A DNA stretch of 8,562 bases from Candidatus Saccharibacteria bacterium CG10_big_fil_rev_8_21_14_0_10_47_8 (GCA_002793885.1 PFEG01000051.1:1101-9662); one strand, 5' to 3'. Positions 1 to 6,477 are shown, counted from the first letter of the stretch. A program made the numbers and translations. The notes: generated from the letters alone by a model not told the origin.

Positions 1-997
1 CGCCACTGGCAATGGTGCCGGCCGTAGTTTGAGAGACCTTTGTCCAAGCCCCGGCAGCGTTGTTATAGCGGTAGACCTCACCCTGGCCAGTGGTGGTGTA
101 GGTTATCCCGTAGAGCGAGCCATTGTAGACCGTTAAGTCGCCAAGTCCGTCAATGGCAGCCGTGTCGCCAGTAGCAATGGCGCCGTTGGTCGTATCACTA
201 ACAAGTGTCCAGTCGCCAACGCTGTTGTTGTAACTGTAAATTTCGGCATCGTTAGTCTTAGTGGTTCCAGCGTAAAGAGAGCCATTGTAGGAAGTTAGAC
301 CATAGACGCCGTTAACGGCGGTGGTGCCGCCGGTTTTGATGGTGCCGGCCGTAGCCGCACTAATCTTAGTCCAGGAGCCAACGCTGTTTTCATAGCGGTA
401 GATCTCAGCAAAGACAACTTGGTCAGCAGTACCAACGTAAAGCGAGCCATTATGGATAGTCATGCTGGCAACCGTATTAATGGTGCCGGTGCCGCCATTA
501 ATAGTGCCTGTGGTGCCAGATACCTTAGTCCAATCGGTACCAGATTCATAGCGGTAGACTTCAGCCGCGTCGGATTCGTTTGTGCCGGCGTAAAGCGAGC
601 CGTCGTAGGAAATTAGGCGGTTGACACTATTGATGTTGTCTGTACCGCCAGCGTCAATTTGACCGGCAGTAAAGGAGACTCTGGTCCAGGTGGTACCGCC
701 ATCATAGCGGTAGATTTCGGCATCACCGGTGGTTTCAGTGGCTTCAGTACCGGCATACAATGAGCCGTTGTGAACAGTCAATGCCCAGACAGCGTCAATA
801 GCAGCGGTACCAGCGGAGGCAATAGTACCAGCCGTGGTTTGAGAAACTTTGGTCCAAACGTTGTTGCCATCGTAGCGATATATTTCAGCCTGATTTGTCT
901 TGGCTGTACCAACATACAACGAGCCATTGTAGACAACACTGCTGCGGATGGCGTTGATGGCTGAGTTGTTGCCGCCAATCGTACCGGCGGTGCCAGA
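1..997 (-). repeat. Beta-propeller-like blade repeats inside the surface protein
   Basis: From residue 859 to the edge the protein repeats a unit of about 50-56 residues: VS.TTAGTI, a variable stretch, then LT.YNGSLYAGT, then AEIYRY and W(T/N)K. Six units are complete and a seventh begins at the edge (VSQTTAGTIASG). The YNGSLYAGT strand followed by an IYRY....WTK strand is the pattern of beta-propeller blades such as Kelch or related repeats. The exact family cannot be named from the sequence alone. A closed propeller would normally need six to eight blades, so the count fits. Confidence 0.75.
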
Positions 998-3571
998 TAT
1001 CTTGTTCCACTCTTGGTTGGTTTGAGAGGACTTGCTAACCAGCAAGTTGCCGCCCACTGTTAGATCAAGATTGGTGGTGTCAGCGCTGAGGAGAGTTGTT
1101 CCGGCGGCATTTTGAATTTGGAAAGCGGTAGTGGAATCGGTCTGATTCCTGAAGGTGGTGGCTCCTCCGTCGGCAACGGTTAGCACGTCTTTGGCTGTGG
1201 CTGTAGTGTCGGTAACTAGCAGTAGGTTGCCCGTGCCGGCGTTCTGGATGCTCAGGCCTCCTTTGGCTCCCGTAGAAAGCTGGTCGAGGGTGAGGATGTA
1301 GGTGCTGTCTGAGCCAGCAGCGGCTGGGTTTCTGAAGATGAGCGAGTCGTCTGCGGCAGTCAGGGCAATGATGGTGTCGCCAGTGTCGGTGTCGTTGTCG
1401 TAGCTGTTTTGTAACGTCGTGTTTGCCCCGGCCCCAATACAGTTGCTCCATGCCCCACTTTCATAGCAACGGAACTTGTTGGTGCTGGTGTTATAGTACA
1501 TAGCGCCGTTAGTGCCAGTCGGTTCGTTGGCAGTGGTAGAGGTGTCGAGCACCAGTGCTGTGGTATCTGCGCCGGTGGTAGCTGTATCGTTACCGATCTT
1601 GATGCGGTTATTGGTTGTGTTAGAAGTGAAGAGAGTATCCCCAGCCGCATTTTGGATCTGAAAGGCGGTGGTGGAATCGTAGATATTTTGGAATACCGCC
1701 GAACCACGGGCGCTTAACACTTGGCTGTTGGCTGTATCAAGATGGAAGTAATCGTAGTCGGCATTGGTAAAGGCCGTGCCACTGGAGTTTCCCATGTAAG
1801 GGCCAATGCCTGAGCCGCCTGTAGAGACGTCCAGTGCCTGGGTGAAGTTACCAGTATTAGTAAAGCTACTGCCGTCGGTGGAGTAATACAGCGTCCAGAC
1901 GTTACCAGTACGATTAACCCGTACATATATGGGAGCGGATGGGCTGGTAATGTTGTTGCTGGGAATTAGGACTGAGGTACCCACACCTGCAATCACTTTG
2001 TGGGCAACAACCCGATAGGTAGGAGTGGCGTTTGATCTGGTCTGAAGTTCAAATCTAATGAAGTTGCTGGTGTCTTTCCAGACGATAATACCTTCTGAGG
2101 TGTCCACACCGATACCGCTAGGTGGCAAGCTGTCAAGCTTGATCTCGGCCGTAAAGTCACCCGTGGGAGGCGTTTGCATAAAGCGTAGGCAACTGCTAAC
2201 CGTATCCCAACACTCGTGGACTGATGTATTGGGGTTAGCGGTAATGCGCAATTTGCCCGCTACGCCGGAGTTTACGGTGTAGCTAGACGAATCTGGTGTA
2301 GTCAGTGCCCAGCGGCTGGCAGCTGTTGGGCCACCCGAGTTAAAATCATCGCTATAATTACTTACTTGTGCAATCGTAAGCTTACCAATAGTTGAATCAA
2401 CTGTCGCAACATTGGCGCCGGCGGCATTTTGGACCTGGAAGGCGGTGGTGGAGTCAGTTGAGTTTTTGCTTAGTACCGCCCCAGTCGCTCCCACACTAAA
2501 GACTGTTGTTGGTGTTGAGGTCTGAATTTGAAATAAATCAGTTGTGCTTTGGCTGGCTGTACCTCGGACTTGCAGAGTTGTGGGATTTGCCCCATTCCCG
2601 GCTACCTGCAACGTGCCAACACCACTTCTAAGCAACTTCAGATCTCGGGCTGCGCTACCAGAGCCAAACTCTAAACCGCCTGAGCCATAGATAGACGTCC
2701 TACTTTGCGTATCACCAGCCTGAAAAATTGAGAGTGCTGTCTCAAAAGCAGTTTGCCGTTGAATGGTTAGGCTGCCGTCATTGCTAAGCGCCAGCAGTTG
2801 AGCCCCACCAAATGTATTTACCTGAAGGATATTGACTGTCTGGCCGCTAGCGCCGCTTATAACCGCAGTTATGCTGCCGGAAGCGGCAGATTGGATATTA
2901 AAGTTTGCAGTTTGTGTACTGGTCCCATTCTGGATGTAGCCGGTGCCCAAGGTACTTGGAGCATAACCGGTGCAGACGGAGCCTGTGGAACAAATCGTCC
3001 CCGTTTCGTTGGGCAAGGTAAGCACTGGGCTGTTGGTAACAGCTCCAAAACTCAAAGTACCGGTTTGGGTGCCGTTAAAACTGGCTAGCTGCCCAGCCCT
3101 AAAGGCATAAGGTACGCCGGTCAATGTCATTCGGTTACCGGAACTGAGCATTTCCGGATCCCACGAAGCCGCCCCGCCCGTACCCCCGATACGCATCGTC
3201 AGGTATAATTGCCTATCCCAAGGAATAGTCGCTCCAAAAGCCGTAACCGAGCCCAGGTTAACCGAGAAGTAACCGTTGACTACCCTGACCAGGTTGCCGG
3301 TAGTACGGGTTTCTATCCACAAACAATCATCGGTGGAGCTATCCAGCGAACAAACGCCCTGAGCTGAAGCGCCGGAACCAATGGTATCGTAAATTTTATA
3401 CTCGATGTGATAATTGCCATCGGGCACTACCGTGCCTGTGTTGGTCAGCAGTCTGCCCTGGAAGTTAAGATAAGACGACGTGGCAGCGCTAGCATTTGGT
3501 GTATTACCAAAAACACTTACCAAGGCAAACAGTACCAGAGCTAAAGTGAGTGTCAGCAACGTCCCACGCAT
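1..3571 (-). CDS. Large secreted surface protein, 3' end cut by window edge
   Basis: The minus-strand frame is open from ATG at 3571 to the left edge: 1190 codons with no stop, so the C-terminus is missing. Residues 1-29 form a Sec signal peptide (MRG start, hydrophobic core to about residue 21, likely cleavage after ASA at 27-29). Residues 33-162 are a module starting SSYLNFQGRL and ending GVPYAFRAGQLA, common at the N-terminus of secreted CPR proteins. Residues about 407-612 resemble the DUF1349/concanavalin-like beta-sandwich (YSDDFN start, YFHLDT end). Residues 683-711 hold the MYYNTSTNKFRCYESG.W segment seen in fibre-like proteins. Three DSTTAFQ.QNAAG motifs start at residues 373, 632 and 812. 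From residue 859 a beta-propeller-like repeat begins. I infer a role in adhesion or sugar binding outside the cell. No strong Shine-Dalgarno precedes the ATG; the start is chosen from the signal peptide. Substrate unknown. Confidence 0.9.
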   Translation of the reverse strand, partial: MRGTLLTLTLALVLFALVSVFGNTPNASAATSSYLNFQGRLLTNTGTVVPDGNYHIEYKIYDTIGSGASAQGVCSLDSSTDDCLWIETRTTGNLVRVVNGYFSVNLGSVTAFGATIPWDRQLYLTMRIGGTGGAASWDPEMLSSGNRMTLTGVPYAFRAGQLASFNGTQTGTLSFGAVTNSPVLTLPNETGTICSTGSVCTGYAPSTLGTGYIQNGTSTQTANFNIQSAASGSITAVISGASGQTVNILQVNTFGGAQLLALSNDGSLTIQRQTAFETALSIFQAGDTQSRTSIYGSGGLEFGSGSAARDLKLLRSGVGTLQVAGNGANPTTLQVRGTASQSTTDLFQIQTSTPTTVFSVGATGAVLSKNSTDSTTAFQVQNAAGANVATVDSTIGKLTIAQVSNYSDDFNSGGPTAASRWALTTPDSSSYTVNSGVAGKLRITANPNTSVHECWDTVSSCLRFMQTPPTGDFTAEIKLDSLPPSGIGVDTSEGIIVWKDTSNFIRFELQTRSNATPTYRVVAHKVIAGVGTSVLIPSNNITSPSAPIYVRVNRTGNVWTLYYSTDGSSFTNTGNFTQALDVSTGGSGIGPYMGNSSGTAFTNADYDYFHLDTANSQVLSARGSAVFQNIYDSTTAFQIQNAAGDTLFTSNTTNNRIKIGNDTATTGADTTALVLDTSTTANEPTGTNGAMYYNTSTNKFRCYESGAWSNCIGAGANTTLQNSYDNDTDTGDTIIALTAADDSLIFRNPAAAGSDSTYILTLDQLSTGAKGGLSIQNAGTGNLLLVTDTTATAKDVLTVADGGATTFRNQTDSTTAFQIQNAAGTTLLSADTTNLDLTVGGNLLVSKSSQTNQEWNKISGTAGTIGGNNSAINAIRSSVVYNGSLYVGTAKTNQAEIYRYDGNNVWTKVSQTTAGTIASAGTAAIDAVWALTVHNGSLYAGTEATETTGDAEIYRYDGGTTWTRVSFTAGQIDAGGTDNINSVNRLISYDGSLYAGTNESDAAEVYRYESGTDWTKVSGTTGTINGGTGTINTVASMTIHNGSLYVGTADQVVFAEIYRYENSVGSWTKISAATAGTIKTGGTTAVNGVYGLTSYNGSLYAGTTKTNDAEIYSYNNSVGDWTLVSDTTNGAIATGDTAAIDGLGDLTVYNGSLYGITYTTTGQGEVYRYNNAAGAWTKVSQTTAGTIASG
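1104..2455 (-). repeat. Three dispersed 35-base copies coding DSTTAFQ(I/V)QNAAG
   Basis: Near-identical 35-base segments lie at 1104-1138, 1644-1678 and 2421-2455, all in the same reading frame (protein residues 812, 632 and 373). Each codes DSTTAFQ(I/V)QNAAG and is followed by a short strand ending in (S/D)(A/N/S).T. They mark the starts of similar beta-rich segments between the larger domains. They probably reflect internal duplication and could recombine. The intervening sequences differ, so this is not a simple tandem array. Confidence 0.75.
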
Positions 3572-3575
3572 CAAG

Positions 3576-3603
3576 TTTTTAGTTTTTAGTTTGTAGTTTG
3601 TAG
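3576..3603. repeat. Heptamer tandem repeat, two variants, ahead of surface gene
   Basis: Four exact 7-base units: TTTTTAG twice (3576-3589), then TTTGTAG twice (3590-3603). They end four bases upstream of the start codon of the large surface protein. On the coding strand they give an unstructured A-rich leader (CTACAAA, then CTAAAAA) directly before ATG, where a Shine-Dalgarno would normally be. Slippage here would change leader length in steps of seven. Confidence 0.85.
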
Positions 3604-3620
3604 CTACTCCGCGAGAATCT

Positions 3621-3648
3621 GTAACCTGTAACGTGTAACCTGTAACCT
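3621..3648. repeat. Heptamer tandem repeat GTAACCT x4
   Basis: Four consecutive 7-base units: GTAACCT, GTAACGT, GTAACCT, GTAACCT, one base differing in the second. It lies 17 bases beyond the first heptamer block and has the same unit length and copy number but another sequence. An 11-base inverted match to it (TTACAGGTTAC) occurs at 3914-3924. Confidence 0.85.
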
Positions 3649-3684
3649 GCTTTGCAAAGCAAAGCAGGCCCAATAGGCGGGCCT
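3646..3684. repeat. Two small overlapping hairpins
   Basis: Hairpin one: CCTGCTTTG at 3646-3654 pairs with CAAAGCAGG at 3660-3668, loop of five. Hairpin two: AGGCCC at 3666-3671 pairs with GGGCCT at 3679-3684, loop of seven, followed by TT on the plus strand. They overlap by three bases, so they exclude each other in part. Neither has a convincing U-tract. Function not evident. Confidence 0.6.
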
Positions 3685-3696
3685 TTACACATGCGG

Positions 3697-3722
3697 GCGC
3701 GTGTACGCGCGTATATATACGC
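3697..3722. repeat. Alternating purine-pyrimidine palindromic patch
   Basis: GCGCG-TGTA-CGCGC (3697-3710) is followed without gap, sharing two bases, by the perfect 14-base palindrome GCGTATATATACGC (3709-3722). The stretch is almost purely alternating purine/pyrimidine, a composition that favours cruciform or left-handed DNA. I see no known operator in it. Confidence 0.5.
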
Positions 3723-3741
3723 TTTAGCATTTTTTGTTTTT

Positions 3742-3784
3742 ACCCACCTAAATTTCTTTGAAATTTGTGTGGGTGGTTTTTTTT
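3742..3784 (+). terminator. Intrinsic terminator pointing right (plus strand)
   Basis: ACCCAC (3742-3747) pairs with GTGGGT (3769-3774); after one mismatch and a T-G wobble, AAATTT (3750-3755) pairs with AAATTT (3761-3766) around a five-base loop. GG and then eight T follow (3777-3784). This is a textbook rho-independent terminator for plus-strand transcription. On the minus strand an A-rich stretch follows the hairpin, so it would not stop transcripts from the flanking minus-strand genes. No plus-strand gene ends here. It may block antisense transcription or end an unannotated RNA. Confidence 0.65.
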
Positions 3785-3790
3785 CGCTCG

Positions 3791-3859
3791 CCCGCCGAAG
3801 TTTCTTTTTGCCTGCCGAAACTTCTATGAAGTTTGCGTGGGTGAAAAACTTTAGGCGGG
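3791..3859. repeat. Nested hairpin related to the neighbouring terminator
   Basis: Outer stem: CCCGCC (3791-3796) plus AAGTTT (3798-3803) pair with AAACTT (3846-3851) plus GGCGGG (3854-3859). Inner stem: AAACTTC (3818-3824) pairs with GAAGTTT (3828-3834) with a three-base loop, extended by weak pairs between CCTGC (3811-3815) and GTGGG (3837-3841). The inner hairpin aligns base for base with the terminator hairpin at 3742-3774 but has paired changes in the stem. T-rich sequence follows on the plus side, so it may be a second, weaker terminator. Confidence 0.6.
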
Positions 3860-3961
3860 TAAATTTTTGTCTTAATACACCCCTGCTACTAAACAAAAGC
3901 GTAGTTGGACTATTTACAGGTTACAACCTCTGTTGGATGGTGTCAACAGCGATGGCCGTAG

Positions 3962-3970
3962 TTATCCACA
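3962..3970 (+). promoter_or_regulatory. DnaA-box-like 9-mer TTATCCACA
   Basis: TTATCCACA matches the bacterial DnaA box consensus exactly. It stands alone: I found no second exact copy and no dnaA or dnaN gene in the window, so an origin is not supported. An exact 9-mer in about 8.5 kb on two strands is mildly unexpected by chance but not compelling. It could be a titration or regulatory site, or chance. Confidence 0.3.
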
Positions 3971-4032
3971 GGTATACATTAGGTGATAAACCCCCATCCT
4001 AGTGCGCCCCTCCACGAACTTGCGGAACTCGC

Positions 4033-4064
4033 GGAGTTGCGGAGGTCAGGAGTTGCGGAGGTCA
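4033..4064. repeat. 16-base exact tandem repeat running into a REP palindrome
   Basis: GGAGTTGCGGAGGTCA occurs twice head to tail (4033-4048, 4049-4064). The second unit continues into the full palindrome at 4053-4075. The first unit carries only the left half of that palindrome. This looks like a local duplication of the palindrome's left flank. Confidence 0.85.
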
Positions 4065-4123
4065 GACCTCCGCAAAAACAGGAGTTGTAACATGGGTGGT
4101 GCGGAGGTCTGACCTCCGCACCA
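4053..4123. repeat. Inverted pair of REP-like palindromes (GC-rich variant)
   Basis: Palindrome A (4053-4075): 11-base arms TTGCGGAGGTC and GACCTCCGCAA around a central A. Palindrome B (4097-4123): 13-base arms TGGTGCGGAGGTC and GACCTCCGCACCA around a central T. The opposite central base shows that they face each other, so 4054-4074 and 4100-4120 form a 21-base perfect inverted repeat with a 25-base spacer, the layout of a REPIN. The core AGGTC(A/T)GACCT is shared with the palindromes flanking the transposase gene at 6478-7098. B is followed on the plus strand by CATTTTGTTTTC, so it may weakly terminate rightward transcription. Confidence 0.8.
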
Positions 4124-4137
4124 TTTTGTTTTCTGAG

Positions 4138-4161
4138 TGGTAGTCCGGGTGGTAGTTCGGG
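4138..4161. repeat. 12-base tandem repeat
   Basis: TGGTAGTCCGGG (4138-4149) is followed directly by TGGTAGTTCGGG (4150-4161), one base different. It lies between the REP pair and the 3' end of the LamG gene. No function evident. Confidence 0.7.
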
Positions 4162-4209
4162 GATAATCTTGGAGAGTTACAGTAATCTATCTGTAAACTG
4201 GCATTATCC
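4161..4209. repeat. Hairpin just downstream of the LamG gene stop
   Basis: GGATAAT (4161-4167) pairs with ATTATCC (4203-4209), and inside it TTACAG (4177-4182) pairs with CTGTAA (4191-4196). It begins three bases after the TAG of the minus-strand LamG gene. There is no U-tract on the minus strand, so it is at most an RNA 3'-end structure and not a clear intrinsic terminator. Confidence 0.4.
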
Positions 4210-4211
4210 GG

Positions 4212-6275
4212 CTAGCGATACGATTGGTACAGCGCTGAAACCTCTGCGGCGCTTAAGGCCCGATTCCAAACTCGAACATCATCAATCAAATAGCTGGGTG
4301 GTGACCCACCGTTAGGCGCAGCAATCTGTACATTGCCTCCATTGTAAAGAGTTACACCGCTGATACTACTCGTCGTAGTTGTACATAAGCTTCCGTCGTA
4401 ATATGCTTTAACCGTACTGCCATCGTACATGCCTACAATGTGATGCCATACGTTCGCTGTAAATGAACCAGACGCGCAGTGGGCAGGATACTGAGAGGAG
4501 CTATGGTAAATACCAAAAAACGCATAACTACTGGCACCGCCTGGAACATACATAAGCCAAGACCCCTCTGGGCTGACCCAGTTATTATTAACCAGTCTGG
4601 GACCCCCAGTAGCCGATGGTATATCGACCCAAACAGAAATCGTTATAGCACTGGTTGGAAAGCTGGATCCACTCACAGTTATGCTGTTGCTGGTGCCATT
4701 AAGACTATAGGCGCTATTGGTCCTGCCCTTTCGGTCGGTTGTTAATACGGCACCACTAACGGTACCGTTATTGCTGTAAGGAGTATTATCTTTGGCGTTG
4801 CCGTTTAACGGCCAATCACCCACCAACCCTTTCTGGAAGTCCGAAATCTGCACCTTGGGATTATAGCTGCTATAGCCCTGCGAAATCTCCGCAGCCGAGA
4901 GCGCCCTGCCGTAAATACGAACATCATCTATGGAGCCATGAAATGGCTCACCAGAGCTAACGTTATATGTGCCCACCAATAGTGGATTGGAGTTGAATGC
5001 CGTTATAGAGCCTCCGAGAGCAATCGAGCCTATTGAGGCACCGTTTACATAGACTGTTGCTAAATTGGAGGTTGAGCTGATTGTGGTTGCAATGTTATAC
5101 CAATTACCTGCCGTAAGAGAGGCAGTAAAACCAGTATTAATTGCCCAGCTTGTTCCATTACGACTAACCAGAATCTCTACGTTTCCAGAGGGACTAATCC
5201 GATATTTATATTGCAGTTCTTTGGCTATAATAGTCTGATAACCAGAAATAATAGACGGCTTAACCCATGCTGAGAACGTAACTTCTGAGCTGTTGAACAC
5301 AGTCGAATTACCCATTGTTATGTAACTGGGGGCAGTGCCAGAAAAAGCATAGGCACCGTTGGCCAGACCTTCACGATCAGTAGTAAGAGTAGATCCAGTT
5401 GTAGTTGTGCCATTATTAGCATAAGGGCTCGAATCTTTAGCGTTACCATCAAACTTCCACCAACCCAATAAATTATTATTGCCGGATGCAACGGCAGCAC
5501 CTGAACCATAACTTTGATACAACGCCGTTACTTCATTTGCCGACAATGCGCGGTTATATACCCGCACATCATCAATACTACCTGCATAGTTGCTAACATA
5601 GCCCTTACCAATGTAAAGCGGAAATGTTGATGCCACGGCCGCCGAATAACTGGCCGCTGCCTGGTCTGTTTGGGAACCGTTTTTATACCAAGTTAAAGTC
5701 ATGCCGCTTAGGTCTCTAACAATTACTAAATGAACCCACGTATTAAGCGACAGGGCAGACGACATCGTAAATCCTTGATAGGGTAGATTGTTACTACCAG
5801 CTGTTCCATAGTAGTAATTTACGGTCCCGTTAGTTTCTTGCGTGATCGTTCCCTCTCCTCCGTAGGCTTTAGCATATGGGTTGCGTCTTGCGCTAAAGTC
5901 GGACGGTTTCAGCCATAAAGAGATAGTTTGGCTACCAGTAATTTTAAGTTGAGAGAGATCACCTACCGTAACAGCATCTGTTGTACCGTTAAAGCTGAGG
6001 GCGCCGCTGGCTAAGCCTTCCCTGTCTGTTGTCGCGCCCGTACCGGTAAGGCTCCCGTTGGCACCATAAGGAGTGGAGTCCTTGGCGTTACCGTCCATTT
6101 TCCACCAGCCAACTAGACCGCGCTGCAGTTCTATGTCGCCACTGGTTTGGTTTGATGGTGCCCCACCCAGAGCCGCCTTAATTACCCCACCAATTCCGCC
6201 CAACACCAGCACGGCCGCAAAAATTACTATTACCCCTTTTTTGCCCTTTGGCAACCGTGGTGCTAAACCCCTCAT
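4212..6275 (-). CDS. Membrane-anchored protein with three LamG domains
   Basis: 687 residues, complete. A basic N-terminus (RLPKGKK) precedes one membrane helix at residues 14-36, with no clear signal-peptidase site, so the protein is probably held by an uncleaved N-terminal anchor with the rest outside. Three LamG/concanavalin-like lectin domains (Laminin_G_3 type) follow at about 52-255, 268-470 and 482-686. Each starts with L(V/L)G.W...GNAKD..PY.(A/N)NG and ends with (I/L)DDVR(V/I)(Y/W).RALSA.E(V/I). The only two cysteines (600 and 631) lie in the third domain and could form a disulfide. LamG domains bind carbohydrate or protein ligands; the ligand is unknown. The ATG at 6275 has AGAGG five bases upstream. 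The gene ends with TAG close to the last domain, so there is no C-terminal sorting signal. It lies upstream of the other surface gene on the same strand, 640 bases away, too far for a simple operon. Confidence 0.92.
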   Translation of the reverse strand: MRGLAPRLPKGKKGVIVIFAAVLVLGGIGGVIKAALGGAPSNQTSGDIELQRGLVGWWKMDGNAKDSTPYGANGSLTGTGATTDREGLASGALSFNGTTDAVTVGDLSQLKITGSQTISLWLKPSDFSARRNPYAKAYGGEGTITQETNGTVNYYYGTAGSNNLPYQGFTMSSALSLNTWVHLVIVRDLSGMTLTWYKNGSQTDQAAASYSAAVASTFPLYIGKGYVSNYAGSIDDVRVYNRALSANEVTALYQSYGSGAAVASGNNNLLGWWKFDGNAKDSSPYANNGTTTTGSTLTTDREGLANGAYAFSGTAPSYITMGNSTVFNSSEVTFSAWVKPSIISGYQTIIAKELQYKYRISPSGNVEILVSRNGTSWAINTGFTASLTAGNWYNIATTISSTSNLATVYVNGASIGSIALGGSITAFNSNPLLVGTYNVSSGEPFHGSIDDVRIYGRALSAAEISQGYSSYNPKVQISDFQKGLVGDWPLNGNAKDNTPYSNNGTVSGAVLTTDRKGRTNSAYSLNGTSNSITVSGSSFPTSAITISVWVDIPSATGGPRLVNNNWVSPEGSWLMYVPGGASSYAFFGIYHSSSQYPAHCASGSFTANVWHHIVGMYDGSTVKAYYDGSLCTTTTSSISGVTLYNGGNVQIAAPNGGSPPSYLIDDVRVWNRALSAAEVSALYQSYR

Positions 6276-6280
6276 ACCTA

Positions 6281-6285
6281 CCTCT
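6281..6285 (-). promoter_or_regulatory. Ribosome binding site of the LamG gene
   Basis: AGAGG on the minus strand, five bases before the ATG at 6275, supports that start. A TATGAT box lies immediately upstream (6287-6292) but is too close to leave this site in the transcript. Confidence 0.6.
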
Positions 6286-6331
6286 AATCATACCAAGCCC
6301 CCCTCATTCTACAACCCCCTCCACAACCCGC

Positions 6332-6364
6332 AAAAAACTTGCAAAGGTCAGACCTCTGCAAGTT
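6332..6364 (-). terminator. REP palindrome acting as terminator of the transposase transcript
   Basis: On the minus strand the palindrome at 6364-6336 has 14-base arms (AACTTGCAGAGGTC and GACCTTTGCAAGTT, one G-T wobble) around one central T. Four more T follow directly (6335-6332), giving six T in a row. It lies 114 bases after the transposase stop and upstream of the LamG gene, so it fits an intrinsic terminator that separates the two transcripts. The same sequence is a member of the REP-like family. Confidence 0.6.
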
Positions 6365-6424
6365 CTTTCATAATCATACGAGCTAATATGGCACCTGGGT
6401 GCTGGAGAGGTCTGACCTTTGCAA
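6336..6424. repeat. Inverted pair of REP-like palindromes downstream of transposase
   Basis: The first palindrome is at 6336-6364 (core AGGTCAGACCT). The second, imperfect one is at 6404-6422 (core AGGTCTGACCT) and faces the other way. Across the pair, TTGCAAAGGTCAGACCTCT (6339-6357) and its exact reverse complement (6406-6424) form a 19-base perfect inverted repeat with a 48-base spacer. This is the layout of a REPIN and matches the pair at 4053-4123 in design. Confidence 0.8.
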
Positions 6425-6477
6425 ATCTGTCAAGCCTAGCATGCATTGCATTTTAAACAAGATGTTTCACGCGAGAG

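Larger units (their letters stand above)
3572..4211. other. 640-base gene-free region rich in repeats and hairpins
   Basis: No convincing gene lies between the two surface-protein genes. The open frames here have no ribosome binding site and run through hairpins and low-complexity sequence. What it holds, from left to right: two heptamer repeat blocks, two small hairpins, an alternating GC/AT palindromic patch, a rightward intrinsic terminator, a nested hairpin related to it, a DnaA-box-like 9-mer, a 16-base tandem repeat, an inverted pair of REP-like palindromes, a 12-base tandem repeat, and a hairpin right after the LamG gene's stop. It must also hold the promoter of the large surface gene; I cannot place that promoter. 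Confidence 0.8.

Noticed and set aside
419..3088. Short frames on both strands inside the large surface gene
   Set aside because: All are out-of-frame shadows of the continuous minus-strand frame, which explains the codon pattern and protein repeats.
3652..4002. Plus-strand frame of 116 codons in the gene-free region
   Set aside because: It runs through hairpins, the terminator and its T-run, has no ribosome binding site, and has no recognisable protein pattern. The minus-strand frame at 3579-3896 fails for the same reasons.
4033..4161. CRISPR-like array
   Set aside because: The repeats are palindromes and short tandem duplications without regular unique spacers, and no cas gene is present.
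6287..6295. Extended -10-like TGGTATGAT ahead of the LamG gene
   Set aside because: It lies directly next to the Shine-Dalgarno, so a transcript starting there would lose the ribosome binding site; no good -35 at the right distance.
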